DNA of 64,000 nucleotides from Micromonospora pattaloongensis (GCF_900107255.1 NZ_FNPH01000001.1:186001-250000), one strand, 5' to 3'. Counted from the first letter of the stretch, positions 25,053-33,152 are shown. Program-made: numbers and translations. Notes: generated from the sequence alone by a model not told the origin.

Positions 25053-26033
25053 ATGTGTCGCGCGCCGCTCGCCGCCGTCCTCGCCGCCGTGCTCGCCGGT
25101 GGCGTACTCACGGGCTGCTCCGCGCGCGACGCCGGGCAGGCCGGCCCCACGGCCACGCCGGCACCGACGACGCGGCCGTCGTCGGCGCGTACCCCGCCTC
25201 CCGCGGACCGGACGGCGCCGGCGACCGCGCTCGCCGTCGGCACCCGGCGGCTCGCCCTCACCCGGGGCGCGGACCGCCCGCTGCCGGTCACGATCTGGTA
25301 CCCGGCGCGCGGCGCCGCGGGTGACGAGCCCCGCGCGGGCGCCCCGGTCGCCGCCGGCCGCTTCCCCGTGGCGCTCTTCAGCCACGGCCTGCACGGCCGG
25401 CCCGAGGACTACGCGCCGCTGCTGGCGCGGTGGGCGGCCGCCGGGTTCGTTGTCGCCGCGCCCGCCTACCCGCACACCGCGCGCGACGTCGCGCGCTTCG
25501 AGGTTTTCGACGTGGTCAACCAGCCCGCCGACGCCGCCCACGTGCTCACCGCCGTGCTCGGCCTCGACAAGGCCGCCCGCGACCCGCTCCGCGGCCACCT
25601 CGACACCGAGCGGGTCGCCGCCGCCGGGCACTCCGCCGGCGGGATCACCACGGTCGGGCTCTTCACCGCCGCACGCGATCCGCGGCTGGACGCCGGGATC
25701 GTGCTCGCCGGCAGCGCCCTCGGCGTCGGGACGGCCTTCAGCGGCGCCGCCGCCCCGCAGCTGTTCGTGCACGGCGAGCGCGACGACGTCGTCTCCCACG
25801 CCGCCGGCAGGGCCGCGTACGACGCCGTGCCGTGGCCGAAGGCGATGCTGAGCCTGCCCGGCGCCGACCACGGCGGCTCCCTGCTGCGCTCCGACAACCC
25901 GCTGTTCACGGTCGTCGCCGATACCACCGTGGAGTTCCTGCGCTGGACGCTCTACGGGGACCGGGCCGCGAAGCGGCGACTACCGGCCGCCGCGACGCGG
26001 GGCGGGCTGGGCGTCCTGGAGAACCGGCTCTGA
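25053..26033 (+). CDS. Lipoprotein alpha/beta hydrolase (copy 2)
   Basis: A 326-residue paralogue of the preceding gene: lipobox LTGC (Cys22), a Pro/Thr-rich spacer, then TIWYPARG, LFSHGLHGRPEDYAP, GHSAGGITTVGLF, FVHGERDDVV and ADHGGSLL, aligning with copy 1 throughout. Both proteins share WPKA and FLRW-LYGD near the C terminus. The ATG at 25053 follows CACAAT closely, so a short or absent leader is possible. Its stop abuts the stop of the convergent dehydrogenase gene with no bases between. Confidence 0.82.
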   Translation: MCRAPLAAVLAAVLAGGVLTGCSARDAGQAGPTATPAPTTRPSSARTPPPADRTAPATALAVGTRRLALTRGADRPLPVTIWYPARGAAGDEPRAGAPVAAGRFPVALFSHGLHGRPEDYAPLLARWAAAGFVVAAPAYPHTARDVARFEVFDVVNQPADAAHVLTAVLGLDKAARDPLRGHLDTERVAAAGHSAGGITTVGLFTAARDPRLDAGIVLAGSALGVGTAFSGAAAPQLFVHGERDDVVSHAAGRAAYDAVPWPKAMLSLPGADHGGSLLRSDNPLFTVVADTTVEFLRWTLYGDRAAKRRLPAAATRGGLGVLENRL

Positions 26034-26984
26034 CTAGCGGGTGTGGTCGAGCACGACCTTGCCGAAGACGTCACCGGAGTGCAGCCGGGCGAACGCCGCG
26101 GTGACCTCGGAGAAGCCGTAGACGTCGTCCACCACCGGCCGGATGTCCCGCTCGGCGCAGAGCCGCAGCAGCGCGGCGAGCTCGTCCGGCGTCCCCATCG
26201 AGGTCCCGACGATCTCCAGCTGCATGGCGAAGACCCGGCGCAGGTTGACCTTCGGCTCGTGCCCGGCGGTGGCGCCGGAGACGACGATCCGCGCGCCGGG
26301 CGCCGCCGACTTCAACGAGTGGTCGAAGGTGGCCGCCCCGACCGTCTCGATGACCACGTCCACGCGCTCCGGCAGCCGCGCGCCGGGCTCCAGCGCGGTC
26401 GCGCCGAGCTGCGCGATGCGCTCCCGCTTGGCCGCGTCCCGGCTGGTGGCGTACACCCGCTTGCCGAGCGCGACGGCGAGCACGACGGCCGCGGTCGCGA
26501 CCCCGCCGCCGGCGCCCTGGACCAGCACCGCGTCGGCGGAATCGACGCGGCCCTTCGTGGTGAGCATCCGGTACGCGGTCAGCCAGGCGGTGGGCAGGCA
26601 GGCGGCGTCGGTGAAGGACAGACCGGCGGGCTTGGGCAGCAGGTTGCCCCGCGGCACGGCCACCCGTTCGGCGAACGTCCCCTGGTAGTGCTCGGAGAGG
26701 ATGGACGCGCCGCGCGGGTCGCCGGGATCGGCCACCAGCGGATAGACGACCACGTCGTTGCCGGCCGGGTCGACGCCGGCGGCGTCGCAGCCCAGGATCA
26801 TGGGGAGCCGCTCCGCGGAGAGCCCGACGCCGCGCAGCGACCACAGGTCATGGTGGTTGAGGGAGCTGGCCCGGACCTCGACGGTGACCCAGTCGTCGGG
26901 CTGCTCCGGCTCCGGTCGGTCGCCGACGGTGAGCGCGGCGAGCGGATCGTCATCGTTGAATGCGGAAGCGAAAGCGGCACGCAT
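26034..26984 (-). CDS. Zinc-type alcohol dehydrogenase-like oxidoreductase (MDR family)
   Basis: A 316-residue medium-chain dehydrogenase/reductase of the quinone-oxidoreductase-like branch. The GroES-like N-terminal domain includes SSLNHHDLWSLRGVG and ILGCDAAG; the NAD(P) domain has VQGAGGGVATAAVVLA, KRVYATSRDAAKRE, VVIETVGAATFD and VVSGATAGHEPKVNL; the C terminus is VFGKVVLDH. No structural-zinc Cys cluster is visible. Substrate unknown. ATG start at 26982-26984. Confidence 0.88.
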   Translation of the reverse strand: MRAAFASAFNDDDPLAALTVGDRPEPEQPDDWVTVEVRASSLNHHDLWSLRGVGLSAERLPMILGCDAAGVDPAGNDVVVYPLVADPGDPRGASILSEHYQGTFAERVAVPRGNLLPKPAGLSFTDAACLPTAWLTAYRMLTTKGRVDSADAVLVQGAGGGVATAAVVLAVALGKRVYATSRDAAKRERIAQLGATALEPGARLPERVDVVIETVGAATFDHSLKSAAPGARIVVSGATAGHEPKVNLRRVFAMQLEIVGTSMGTPDELAALLRLCAERDIRPVVDDVYGFSEVTAAFARLHSGDVFGKVVLDHTR

Positions 26985-27054
26985 GATCCGCACGCTAGCA
27001 GCCGCGCGCGCCTCGGGCCCGGTGCAAAAAGTCACGCCGCCGGGGATGCACCCA

Positions 27055-28233
27055 CTAGGCGCGGGCGACGCCGTCGCGGCGGGCGGCCTCGGCGACCGCC
27101 GCCGACACCGCGGGCGCCACCCGCGGGTCGAGCGGCGACGGCACGATGGCGTCGGCGGACAGCGCGTCGGCGACGACGCCGGCGATCGCGTCAGCGGCCG
27201 CCACCTTCATCCCGTCGGTAATCCGGGTCGCCCGCGCGTCGAGCGCGCCCCGGAACACCCCGGGGAAGGCGAGCACGTTGTTGATCTGGTTGGGGAAGTC
27301 GCTGCGTCCGGTCGCGACCACGGCGACGTGCCGGGCGGCCACGTCCGGGTGCACCTCCGGCGTCGGGTTGGCCAGCGCGAAGACGATGCCGCGCGGCGCC
27401 ATCCCGGCGACCGCCGCCTCGGGGATCTGCCCGCCGGAGACCCCGACGAGCACGTCGGCGCCGGCCAGCGCCTCGGCGATCCCGCCCGTCCGGCCGGCCG
27501 CGTTGGTGACCACCGCCAGCTCCGCCTTGGCCGAGGTCAGGTCGGCGCGATCCCGGTGCAGGATGCCGCGCGAGTCGCAGACCAGGGTCTCGGCCGGGTT
27601 GACGCCGCCCGCGATCAGCATCTTGGTGACCGCGATGCCGGCCGCGCCGGCCCCGCTCACCACGACCCGGAGGTCGCCGAGCTTGCGGTCGAGCAGGGTC
27701 GCGGCGTTTCGCAGCGCGGCGAGCACCACGATCGCGGTGCCGTGCTGGTCGTCGTGGAAGACCGGGATCGGCAGCGCCTCGTCGAGCCGGCGCTCGATCT
27801 CGAAGCAGCGCGGGGCGCTGATGTCCTCCAGGTTGATCCCGCCGAACGACGGGGCCAGCGCGGTCACCACGGAGACGATCTCGTCGACGTCCTGGGTGTC
27901 CAGGCAGATCGGGACCGCGTCGACGCCGCCGAACTGCTTGAAGAGCACGGCCTTGCCCTCCATGACCGGCATCGCGCCGCGCGGCCCGATGTTGCCCAGC
28001 CCGAGCACGGCCGAGCCGTCGGTCACGACGGCGACGGTGTGCGACACCCAGGTGTAGTCGTCCACCAACGCCGGATCCGCGGCGATCGCCTCACAGACCC
28101 TGGCGACCCCGGGGGTGTACGCGAGCGAGAGATCCTCCCGGCTGGTCAGCGGGACGGTCGAGGCGACCGCCATCTTGCCGCCGCGGTGCAGCTGGAAGAC
28201 CGGATCGGACGGATCCACGGTAGACGGTGACAT
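27055..28233 (-). CDS. Malic enzyme (malate dehydrogenase, decarboxylating)
   Basis: A 392-residue short-form malic enzyme converting malate to pyruvate and CO2. Motifs: LAYTPGVARVCEAI (catalytic Tyr region), ALVDDYTWVSHTVAVVTDGSAVLGLGNIGP, GKAVLFKQFGGVDAVPI (catalytic Lys), INLEDISAPRCFEIE and FHDDQHGTAIVVLAAL (metal ligands), then the Rossmann VVSGAGAAGIAVTKMLI. Length and order match bacterial NAD-type enzymes. With kgd nearby it belongs to central carbon metabolism, but the two are not in one operon. Confidence 0.94.
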   Translation of the reverse strand: MSPSTVDPSDPVFQLHRGGKMAVASTVPLTSREDLSLAYTPGVARVCEAIAADPALVDDYTWVSHTVAVVTDGSAVLGLGNIGPRGAMPVMEGKAVLFKQFGGVDAVPICLDTQDVDEIVSVVTALAPSFGGINLEDISAPRCFEIERRLDEALPIPVFHDDQHGTAIVVLAALRNAATLLDRKLGDLRVVVSGAGAAGIAVTKMLIAGGVNPAETLVCDSRGILHRDRADLTSAKAELAVVTNAAGRTGGIAEALAGADVLVGVSGGQIPEAAVAGMAPRGIVFALANPTPEVHPDVAARHVAVVATGRSDFPNQINNVLAFPGVFRGALDARATRITDGMKVAAADAIAGVVADALSADAIVPSPLDPRVAPAVSAAVAEAARRDGVARA

Positions 28234-28371
28234 GGTGACTCCAGGGACATCGAGCGGTCATGGCCCGCCGGTGGGTCGCATGGTGAGCAACGGTCGGCGG
28301 TGCGGCGCGGGGGTCACCCGGGTTAGGAGGCCGAGCATAGTGTCAGCGCGGAACGGGACCCATCTGCAGGG

Positions 28372-28689
28372 TCATACCGGACGGTAACCGATGCGTCGCG
28401 GACGGGGCCAGTAACGCGCCAGAACCCGTCCCCGCACATCCGCGACGCCGTACGCGCGGGAGTCGTCGGTGACCAGGTCATTGTCTCCGCGTACCCACCA
28501 GCCACCGTCCTGCGCGCGGACCGCGCGCTTGACGACCAGCAGATCGGGGCGGGACCGGAACGTGGCGACCACCACATCGCCCGGCCGGACCGGCCGGCCG
28601 CCGCGCCGCACCAGCAGCGCGTCACCGTGCCGGAGGGTGGGCGCCATGGACGGACCGCGCACCAGTACGGCAAAGACGGGACGCGGCAC
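28372..28689 (-). CDS. sodX: S26 signal-peptidase-like Ni-SOD maturation protease
   Basis: A 105-residue protease of peptidase family S26 without a membrane helix. The catalytic Ser lies in VRGPSMAPTLRHGD and the Lys in VVKRAVRA; GDNDLVTDDSRAYG is the third conserved box. Small cytoplasmic S26 proteins next to sodN remove the Ni-SOD leader to expose His1. The divergent sodN at 28808 makes this assignment strong. GTG start at 28687-28689 with GGGAGG 7 bases upstream; an upstream start would overlap the promoter. Confidence 0.9.
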   Translation of the reverse strand: MPRPVFAVLVRGPSMAPTLRHGDALLVRRGGRPVRPGDVVVATFRSRPDLLVVKRAVRAQDGGWWVRGDNDLVTDDSRAYGVADVRGRVLARYWPRPRRIGYRPV

Positions 28690-28761
28690 TTTCCCACCTC
28701 CCCCGGCCAGACACACCAATGCGCGATAAGGTCACCAGGGAGGATCATTCCACCCTTGAAC

Positions 28762-28780
28762 GCCGGCGGCGTCCGCCGGC
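28762..28780 (+). promoter_or_regulatory. Hairpin in the sodN leader
   Basis: GCCGGCGG-CGT-CCGCCGGC, an 8-bp perfect stem, sits about 28 bases before the sodN start and ahead of its ribosome site GGAGGG. A further CCTT/AAGG pair could extend it with a bulge. Actinobacterial sodN is repressed by the nickel regulator Nur; I cannot confirm a Nur box here, and the hairpin may instead stabilise the mRNA. Confidence 0.5.
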
Positions 28781-28807
28781 AAGGATCGCAACCCATGGAG
28801 GGTCCTG

Positions 28808-29212
28808 ATGCGACTTCCCCGCATGCTTACTCCCCGCACCGTCGTCAGCGCCCACTGCGACCTGCCCTGTGGGGTCTACGACCCGGCGCAGGCGCGGATC
28901 GAAGCCGAGTCGATCAAGGCGATCTCCGAGAAGTACCAGGCGAACAGCGACCCCGAGTTCCGCACCCGCGCCATCCTGATCAAGGAGCAGCGCGCGGAGC
29001 TGGTGAAGCATCACCTCTGGGTGCTCTGGACCGACTACTTCAAGCCGGCGCACTTCGAGAAGTACCCGCAGCTGCACCAGCTCTTCAACGAGGCGACCAA
29101 GCTCGCCGGCGCCAGCGGCGCCAAGGGCTCCGTCGACCCGGCCAAGGCCGACGAGCTGCTGCAGAAGATCGACGAGATCGCGAAGATCTTCTGGGAGACC
29201 AAGCAGGCGTGA
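28808..29212 (+). CDS. sodN: Nickel superoxide dismutase
   Basis: A 134-residue precursor of Ni-SOD. The 15-residue leader ends VVSA and is followed by the nickel hook HCDLPCGVYDP, in which His1, Cys2, Cys6 and the N-terminal amine bind Ni. The mature enzyme of about 119 residues is a four-helix bundle (HHLWVLWTDYFKPAHF etc.) forming a hexamer. ATG at 28808 after GGAGGG. Divergent from its maturation protease, and overlapping the acetyltransferase gene by GTGA. Confidence 0.97.
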   Translation: MRLPRMLTPRTVVSAHCDLPCGVYDPAQARIEAESIKAISEKYQANSDPEFRTRAILIKEQRAELVKHHLWVLWTDYFKPAHFEKYPQLHQLFNEATKLAGASGAKGSVDPAKADELLQKIDEIAKIFWETKQA

Positions 29213-29730
29213 GCCTTCCGCACAGCGCACCGACGATCCGGCCGGCACGTCCCGAGGACGTGCCGGCCATCGTCGCGATGGTGCACGAGCTTGCCGAGTA
29301 CGAACGGGCACCGGAGCAGTGCCACCTCACCGCGGAGCAGCTGCAGACCGCGCTCTTCGGCCCGCAGCCGGCGCTGTTCGGACACGTCGGGGTGGACGCC
29401 GACGGAGAGCCGGTGGGCTTCGCCCTGTGGTTCCTGAACTTCTCGACGTGGGAGGGCGTCCACGGGATCTATCTCGAGGACCTCTACGTGCGTCCGGAGG
29501 CGCGCGGCACGGGGCTGGGGCTGCGACTGCTCGCCACCCTGGCGGAGATCTGCGTGGAGCGGGGCTATCCCCGTCTGGAATGGTGGGTTTTGAACTGGAA
29601 TCCCGCCCGCGAGTTCTACCACGCGATCGGCGCGGCGGCGATGGACGAGTGGGTGCCGTACCGGCTGACCGGGCCGGCGTTGCGGGATCTCGCGCTGCGC
29701 GGCTCCGTCCAGCCGGCCGCGGAGCGGTAG
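29209..29730 (+). CDS. GNAT acetyltransferase coupled to sodN
   Basis: A 173-residue GNAT-fold N-acetyltransferase resembling diamine/spermidine acetyltransferases: TIRPARPEDVPAIVAMVHELAEYERAP, IYLEDLYVRPEARGTGLGLRLLATLA (acetyl-CoA loop R-x-x-G-x-G/A) and WWVLNWNPAREFYHAIGA. The GTG start lies inside the sodN stop (GTGA), so it is translated with sodN. A role in polyamine or thialysine acetylation is suggested by similarity only; a link with Ni-SOD is undocumented to my knowledge. Confidence 0.88.
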   Translation: MSLPHSAPTIRPARPEDVPAIVAMVHELAEYERAPEQCHLTAEQLQTALFGPQPALFGHVGVDADGEPVGFALWFLNFSTWEGVHGIYLEDLYVRPEARGTGLGLRLLATLAEICVERGYPRLEWWVLNWNPAREFYHAIGAAAMDEWVPYRLTGPALRDLALRGSVQPAAER

Positions 29731-29755
29731 AGTCGCGGATCGGGGGGATGGCACC

Positions 29756-30163
29756 ATGAGTCAGCTCAGTACGCAGTCGACGGCCGAGGACGACATCGTT
29801 CTCCTCACCGTGCCCGCGGACGGCGGCTACCTCGGCGTGCTGCGCACCGCCACCGCGGGCCTCGCCGCCCGCCTGCACTTCGCCCTCGACGAGATCGAGG
29901 ATCTACGGATCGCCGTCGACGAGGCGTGCGCGATGCTGCTGGCCATCACGCGACGCGACGCGGAGCTCGAGTGCCGCTTCTCGGTGACGGACACCGATCT
30001 CACCGTCGAGGTCACGGCGCCGACCGTGTCCGGCGCCCGCCTGCCGGCCGAGTCCTCGTTCGCCTGGAAGGTGCTGACCGCGCTGACCACCGCCGCCTCC
30101 GCGACGGCGACCGGTGACCGCGCCACCATCCGGCTGCTGACGCGCCGCGCCACGACGGACTGA
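29756..30163 (+). CDS. RsbW-like ATPase (anti-sigma regulatory factor family)
   Basis: A 135-residue HATPase_c protein of the RsbW/SpoIIAB group: the N-box helix reads DEIEDLRIAVDEACAMLL, with later strands FSVTDTDLTVEV and WKVLTALT. RsbW proteins bind alternative sigma factors and phosphorylate STAS antagonists. The usual G-box (G-x-G-L) is poorly preserved, so kinase activity is uncertain. No sigma factor or STAS gene is adjacent: a GntR regulator follows on the opposite strand. ATG at 29756 after GGGGGGATGG. Confidence 0.75.
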   Translation: MSQLSTQSTAEDDIVLLTVPADGGYLGVLRTATAGLAARLHFALDEIEDLRIAVDEACAMLLAITRRDAELECRFSVTDTDLTVEVTAPTVSGARLPAESSFAWKVLTALTTAASATATGDRATIRLLTRRATTD

Positions 30164-30231
30164 ACCGGACGTCGGGCCGGGCGCCCCGCGCGGCCCCCGC
30201 GCGCGGGTGGAACACCACCCCGCGGATGCGG

Positions 30232-30954
30232 TCACCGCCCGGCCGGGGCCTCCTCGAGCAACGCCTGCGTCTCGTCGATGAACGCGACGTGCGCCCGCGC
30301 CGCCCGCGCCGCCCCGGCGCTGTCCCGGACGTTCACGCAGCGCAGGATCTCCCGGTGTTCGGCGTCGACCCGCTGCCAGAACGACAGCGGCGCCACCGCG
30401 CCGATCTCCCACTCGTTCGACAGCTGGTAGAGCGGACGGGTGAGCAGCTCGTAGAGCGGATTACCCGTGGCGGCCGACAGCGCCCGGTGGAACGCCCGCT
30501 GCGCCTCCAGCATCGTCTCCACGGGATCGGTCGCGGGGTCGAAGAGGGCGGCCGACAGGGCGGCGAGGTCCCGGTCGGTACGGCGTGCCGCGGCCAACGC
30601 GACGGCGGGCCCCTCGATCATCGCGCGCACCTCGACGATCTCCGCCATGGTCACGGTCGCGGTGGAGAGCAACAGACCCATCCCCGTCGTCAGGGAGTCC
30701 GAGAGCTTCTCCGTGCTCGGCTGCGCCACGAAGCTGCCGCCGGTCACGCCCCGGGTCGTGACGATGAGGTGCTGGCTGGCCAGCAACCGCAGCGCCTCCC
30801 GTACGGTGCTGCGGCTGAGCCCGGACCGCGCGCAGAGCTGGGGCTCGGTCGGCAGGCGCTCGCCGGGACGGAGCTGACCCGAGGTGATCTGAGCACGGAT
30901 CTCGTCAGCGAGAACCTGATAGGCCGGGGGGCGCAGCGCCTGCTGGACAGTCAC
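30232..30954 (-). CDS. GntR-family regulator, FadR subfamily
   Basis: A 240-residue repressor. The winged helix-turn-helix (about 12-75) contains LRPGERLPTEPQLCARSGLSRSTVREALRLLA; the C-terminal all-helical FCD domain has VEVRAMIEGPAVALAAARR and the metal-binding His pattern (HRALSAATGNPL, EHREIL, ARAHV). FadR-type regulators sense organic acids. No target operon adjoins it, so the ligand is unknown. GTG start at 30952-30954. Confidence 0.92.
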   Translation of the reverse strand: MTVQQALRPPAYQVLADEIRAQITSGQLRPGERLPTEPQLCARSGLSRSTVREALRLLASQHLIVTTRGVTGGSFVAQPSTEKLSDSLTTGMGLLLSTATVTMAEIVEVRAMIEGPAVALAAARRTDRDLAALSAALFDPATDPVETMLEAQRAFHRALSAATGNPLYELLTRPLYQLSNEWEIGAVAPLSFWQRVDAEHREILRCVNVRDSAGAARAARAHVAFIDETQALLEEAPAGR

Positions 30955-31044
30955 GCGCGTCAGCCTAGGCTCCGGCGTGGCGCGGGCGCACGACCCGACG
31001 ACCGCATCGGCTGTCGGGAATCCGGCTCGCGGGCGGGACGGGCT

Positions 31045-31434
31045 TCAGTCGAGCCCGAGCGCGGCGGTGGTCCGCCGATTGACGAGCATGCCGCACACGA
31101 CCAGTCCGAGCACCATCAACGGCGCGCCGAGCCACGCCAGGCCGCCGAGGATCATGTAGTAGCCGATCGGCAGCAGCATCAGCTGCAGCACGATCGCCGG
31201 GGCGCGGGCGCCGGGCCGGCGCTGCCCGAGGGCGCGGGCGAGCAGCGCGAGCACCACGACGCCGCCGACGGCGAACCCGGTGACGAACAGCGCGGACACC
31301 AGGTCGTGCGCCCGGCCGACGATGTCCTCGTACACCAGGAAGGCAGCCACCACCCCCAACGCCGCCGCCTCGGCGGTGAGCAGCCAGACCGCCCAGCGCA
31401 GCGGGGCGGGGGGAATGTCGCGGTCCGTGGTCAC
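31045..31434 (-). CDS. Four-helix integral membrane protein of unknown function
   Basis: A 129-residue membrane protein with four predicted helices (about 12-33, 45-65, 72-92 and 98-120) and short loops; the ending is VNRRTTAALGLD. The GTG at 31432-31434 was chosen because the sequence VTTDRDIPPAPLRW then begins just before the first helix; no ribosome site is evident, so a leaderless start is possible. I recognise no family. It is divergent from the lipid kinase gene, with 43 bases between starts. Confidence 0.7.
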   Translation of the reverse strand: MTTDRDIPPAPLRWAVWLLTAEAAALGVVAAFLVYEDIVGRAHDLVSALFVTGFAVGGVVVLALLARALGQRRPGARAPAIVLQLMLLPIGYYMILGGLAWLGAPLMVLGLVVCGMLVNRRTTAALGLD

Positions 31435-31477
31435 GGGCGACACGATACCGGGGGTGGGGCGGAGTACAGTCCCGGCC

Positions 31478-32428
31478 ATGCGCGCCCTCCTGGTGGTCAA
31501 CCCGAAAGCCACCACCACCAGTGAACGCAGCCGGGACGTCCTGGTCCGCGCGCTACGCAGCGAGGTCGACCTGACCGTGGAGTACACGCGCCGGCGCGGC
31601 CACGCCGTCTCGCTGGCCCGGCAGGCGGCCGAGGCGGGCGTCGAGCTCGTCGTCACGCTCGGCGGGGACGGCACCGTCAACGAGGCCGTCAACGGCCTGA
31701 TGACCGCGACGCCGCCCACGGTCGACCTTCCCCGGGGGCCGGCGGAGCGGCTGCCGGCGCTCGCGGTGGTGCCCGGCGGCTCGACCAACGTGTTCGCTCG
31801 CGCGCTCGGCCTGCCCCGCGAGTGGCCGGACGGGACCAGCATGATCCTGGAGGGATTGCGGCTCGGCCGCTTCCGCACGATCGGGCTGGGCCGCGCCGAC
31901 GACCGCTACTTCACCTTCTGCGCCGGCCTCGGGCTGGACGCCGCCGTGATCCGCGAGGTGGAGCGCGCCCGGCTCCGCGGTCGGGTCTCCACTCCGGGCC
32001 TCTATCTGCGCTCGGCGGTGAGCCACTACTTCGTGGGGGCGGACCGGCGGCACCCGGCGATCCGGCTGGAACGGCCGGGCGAGCCGGCCGAGGCGGAGCT
32101 GGCGACAGTGATCATCCAGAACACCGCCCCGTGGACCTACCTCGGCAAACGGGCCGTCAATCCCAACCCGGAGGCCTCCTTCGATCTCGGGCTGGACGTG
32201 ATGGGGCTGCGCCAGCTGCACGTGCCGAGCACCACTCGCACGGTGACCCAGCTCCTGTCCGGCAGCCCGAACCCGCGCGGACGGCAGGTGCTGCGCCTCC
32301 ACGATCAGACGGAATTCACGGTGGTTGCGTCCCGCCCGCAGGCGTTCCAGCTCGATGGCGACTACCTTGGAGAGCGACAGAAGGTGCGATTCGCCTCGGT
32401 CCCGCACGCGCTGCGCGTCATCTGCTAA
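31478..32428 (+). CDS. Diacylglycerol/lipid kinase family protein
   Basis: A 316-residue DAGK-catalytic-domain protein. VVNPKATTTSERSRDVL opens the ATP site, TLGGDGTVNEAVNGL is the hallmark GGDGT motif, and VPGGSTNVFARALGLP the second nucleotide loop; the C-terminal beta domain ends FQLDGDYLGE. Homologues phosphorylate diacylglycerol, sphingoid or other lipid alcohols; the substrate is not resolved. ATG at 31478. Confidence 0.92.
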   Translation: MRALLVVNPKATTTSERSRDVLVRALRSEVDLTVEYTRRRGHAVSLARQAAEAGVELVVTLGGDGTVNEAVNGLMTATPPTVDLPRGPAERLPALAVVPGGSTNVFARALGLPREWPDGTSMILEGLRLGRFRTIGLGRADDRYFTFCAGLGLDAAVIREVERARLRGRVSTPGLYLRSAVSHYFVGADRRHPAIRLERPGEPAEAELATVIIQNTAPWTYLGKRAVNPNPEASFDLGLDVMGLRQLHVPSTTRTVTQLLSGSPNPRGRQVLRLHDQTEFTVVASRPQAFQLDGDYLGERQKVRFASVPHALRVIC

Positions 32429-32434
32429 ACCGGA

Positions 32435-32457
32435 CGGCTGCGCGGAGTAGTCAGCCG
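32435..32457 (+). terminator. Weak hairpin after the lipid kinase
   Basis: A six-bp stem CGGCTG/CAGCCG with an 11-base loop lies seven bases after the lipid kinase stop. Too short to be sure of terminator function. Confidence 0.35.
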
Positions 32458-32569
32458 ACTGAGGGATACGTGCCGGAAATGCCTGCAATGCGGCCGGGAC
32501 GGTACTACATTGATTCTTGACTGTCGTACACAGGGTGCCAACAGGCGTCATAAATCGGACAAATAGGTC

Positions 32570-32642
32570 GTGAGCTTGCTCACCGTAGCGATTTTTTCCC
32601 AGCACCACCCTTGACATCGCGTGAGTTCGTGAAAGTATTCAC
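32570..32642 (+). promoter_or_regulatory. whiB1 promoter region with two CRP-type palindromes
   Basis: Two perfect GTGA-N6-TCAC palindromes, the CRP/FNR-family consensus, lie at 32570-32583 and 32629-32642, 59 bases apart centre to centre. Between them is a consensus -35, TTGACA (32611-32616); a -10 would fall near 32634-32641, within the second palindrome. Occupancy of the upstream site could activate and of the downstream site repress. M. tuberculosis whiB1 is known to be controlled by the CRP homologue Rv3676 through two sites. The rest of the 408-base gap (32429-32836) is untranslated leader with no gene I can support. Confidence 0.7.
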
Positions 32643-32836
32643 AAGCGAACCGAGTAACCGGGATGCCTCCTGGGGAGTTCTTTGAAAAAAGGGCCCCGAA
32701 CGCGTCCTACCGATTGAACCGCCTGCTCACGCGCTGCCTACGCGACAGATGCACACCGTCGCGACTGGCGTCGCGGGCGCACATAGAAGACGTAAGCATT
32801 TACTGCCAACGATCCAGAATGAGGAGTGTTGCCGCC

Positions 32837-33094
32837 ATGGACTGGCGCCACCATGCTGCCTGCCGCGACGAGGACCCCGAGCTGTTCTTCCCGATCGGGA
32901 CGTCGGGCCCCGCGCTTCTGCAGGTCGAGCAGGCCAAGGCCGTCTGCCGGCGCTGCTCCGTGACCGACCAGTGCCTGCAGTGGGCGCTGGAGTCCGGTCA
33001 GGACGCCGGCGTCTGGGGCGGGATGAGCGAAGAGGAGCGGCGCGCGGTCAAGCGCCGCGGTGGCCTGCGGGTCCTGCGCGCTCACACTGCCTGA
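32837..33094 (+). CDS. whiB1: WhiB-family regulator WhiB1
   Basis: An 85-residue iron-sulfur transcription factor. The four cluster Cys are in HHAACRDED, VCRRCSVTDQC (C-x2-C-x5-C); GVWGGMSEEERRAVKRR is the beta-turn plus basic C terminus for DNA and sigma-factor contact. It aligns closely with mycobacterial WhiB1 (MDWRHKAVCRDEDPELFFP opening), an essential NO-responsive regulator that binds SigA. The ATG at 32837 follows GAGGAG. A long leader of about 190 bases and a strong terminator flank it. Confidence 0.94.
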   Translation: MDWRHHAACRDEDPELFFPIGTSGPALLQVEQAKAVCRRCSVTDQCLQWALESGQDAGVWGGMSEEERRAVKRRGGLRVLRAHTA

Positions 33095-33105
33095 CCCGAT
33101 CCACA

Positions 33106-33142
33106 GCAAAAAGCCCCGGGGCCGCGCCCCGGGGCTTTTTGC
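33106..33142 (+). terminator. Intrinsic terminator of whiB1
   Basis: A textbook hairpin: 16-bp arms (33106-33121 with 33127-33142), loop CCGCG, GC core and outer A5/T5 ends, 12 bases after the whiB1 stop. Confidence 0.95.
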
Positions 33143-33152
33143 GGCACTCGAT

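Noticed and set aside
32663-32836. N-terminal extension of WhiB1 from 32663.
   Set aside because: The added residues have no family similarity, and the ATG at 32837 has a ribosome site and matches WhiB1 openings.
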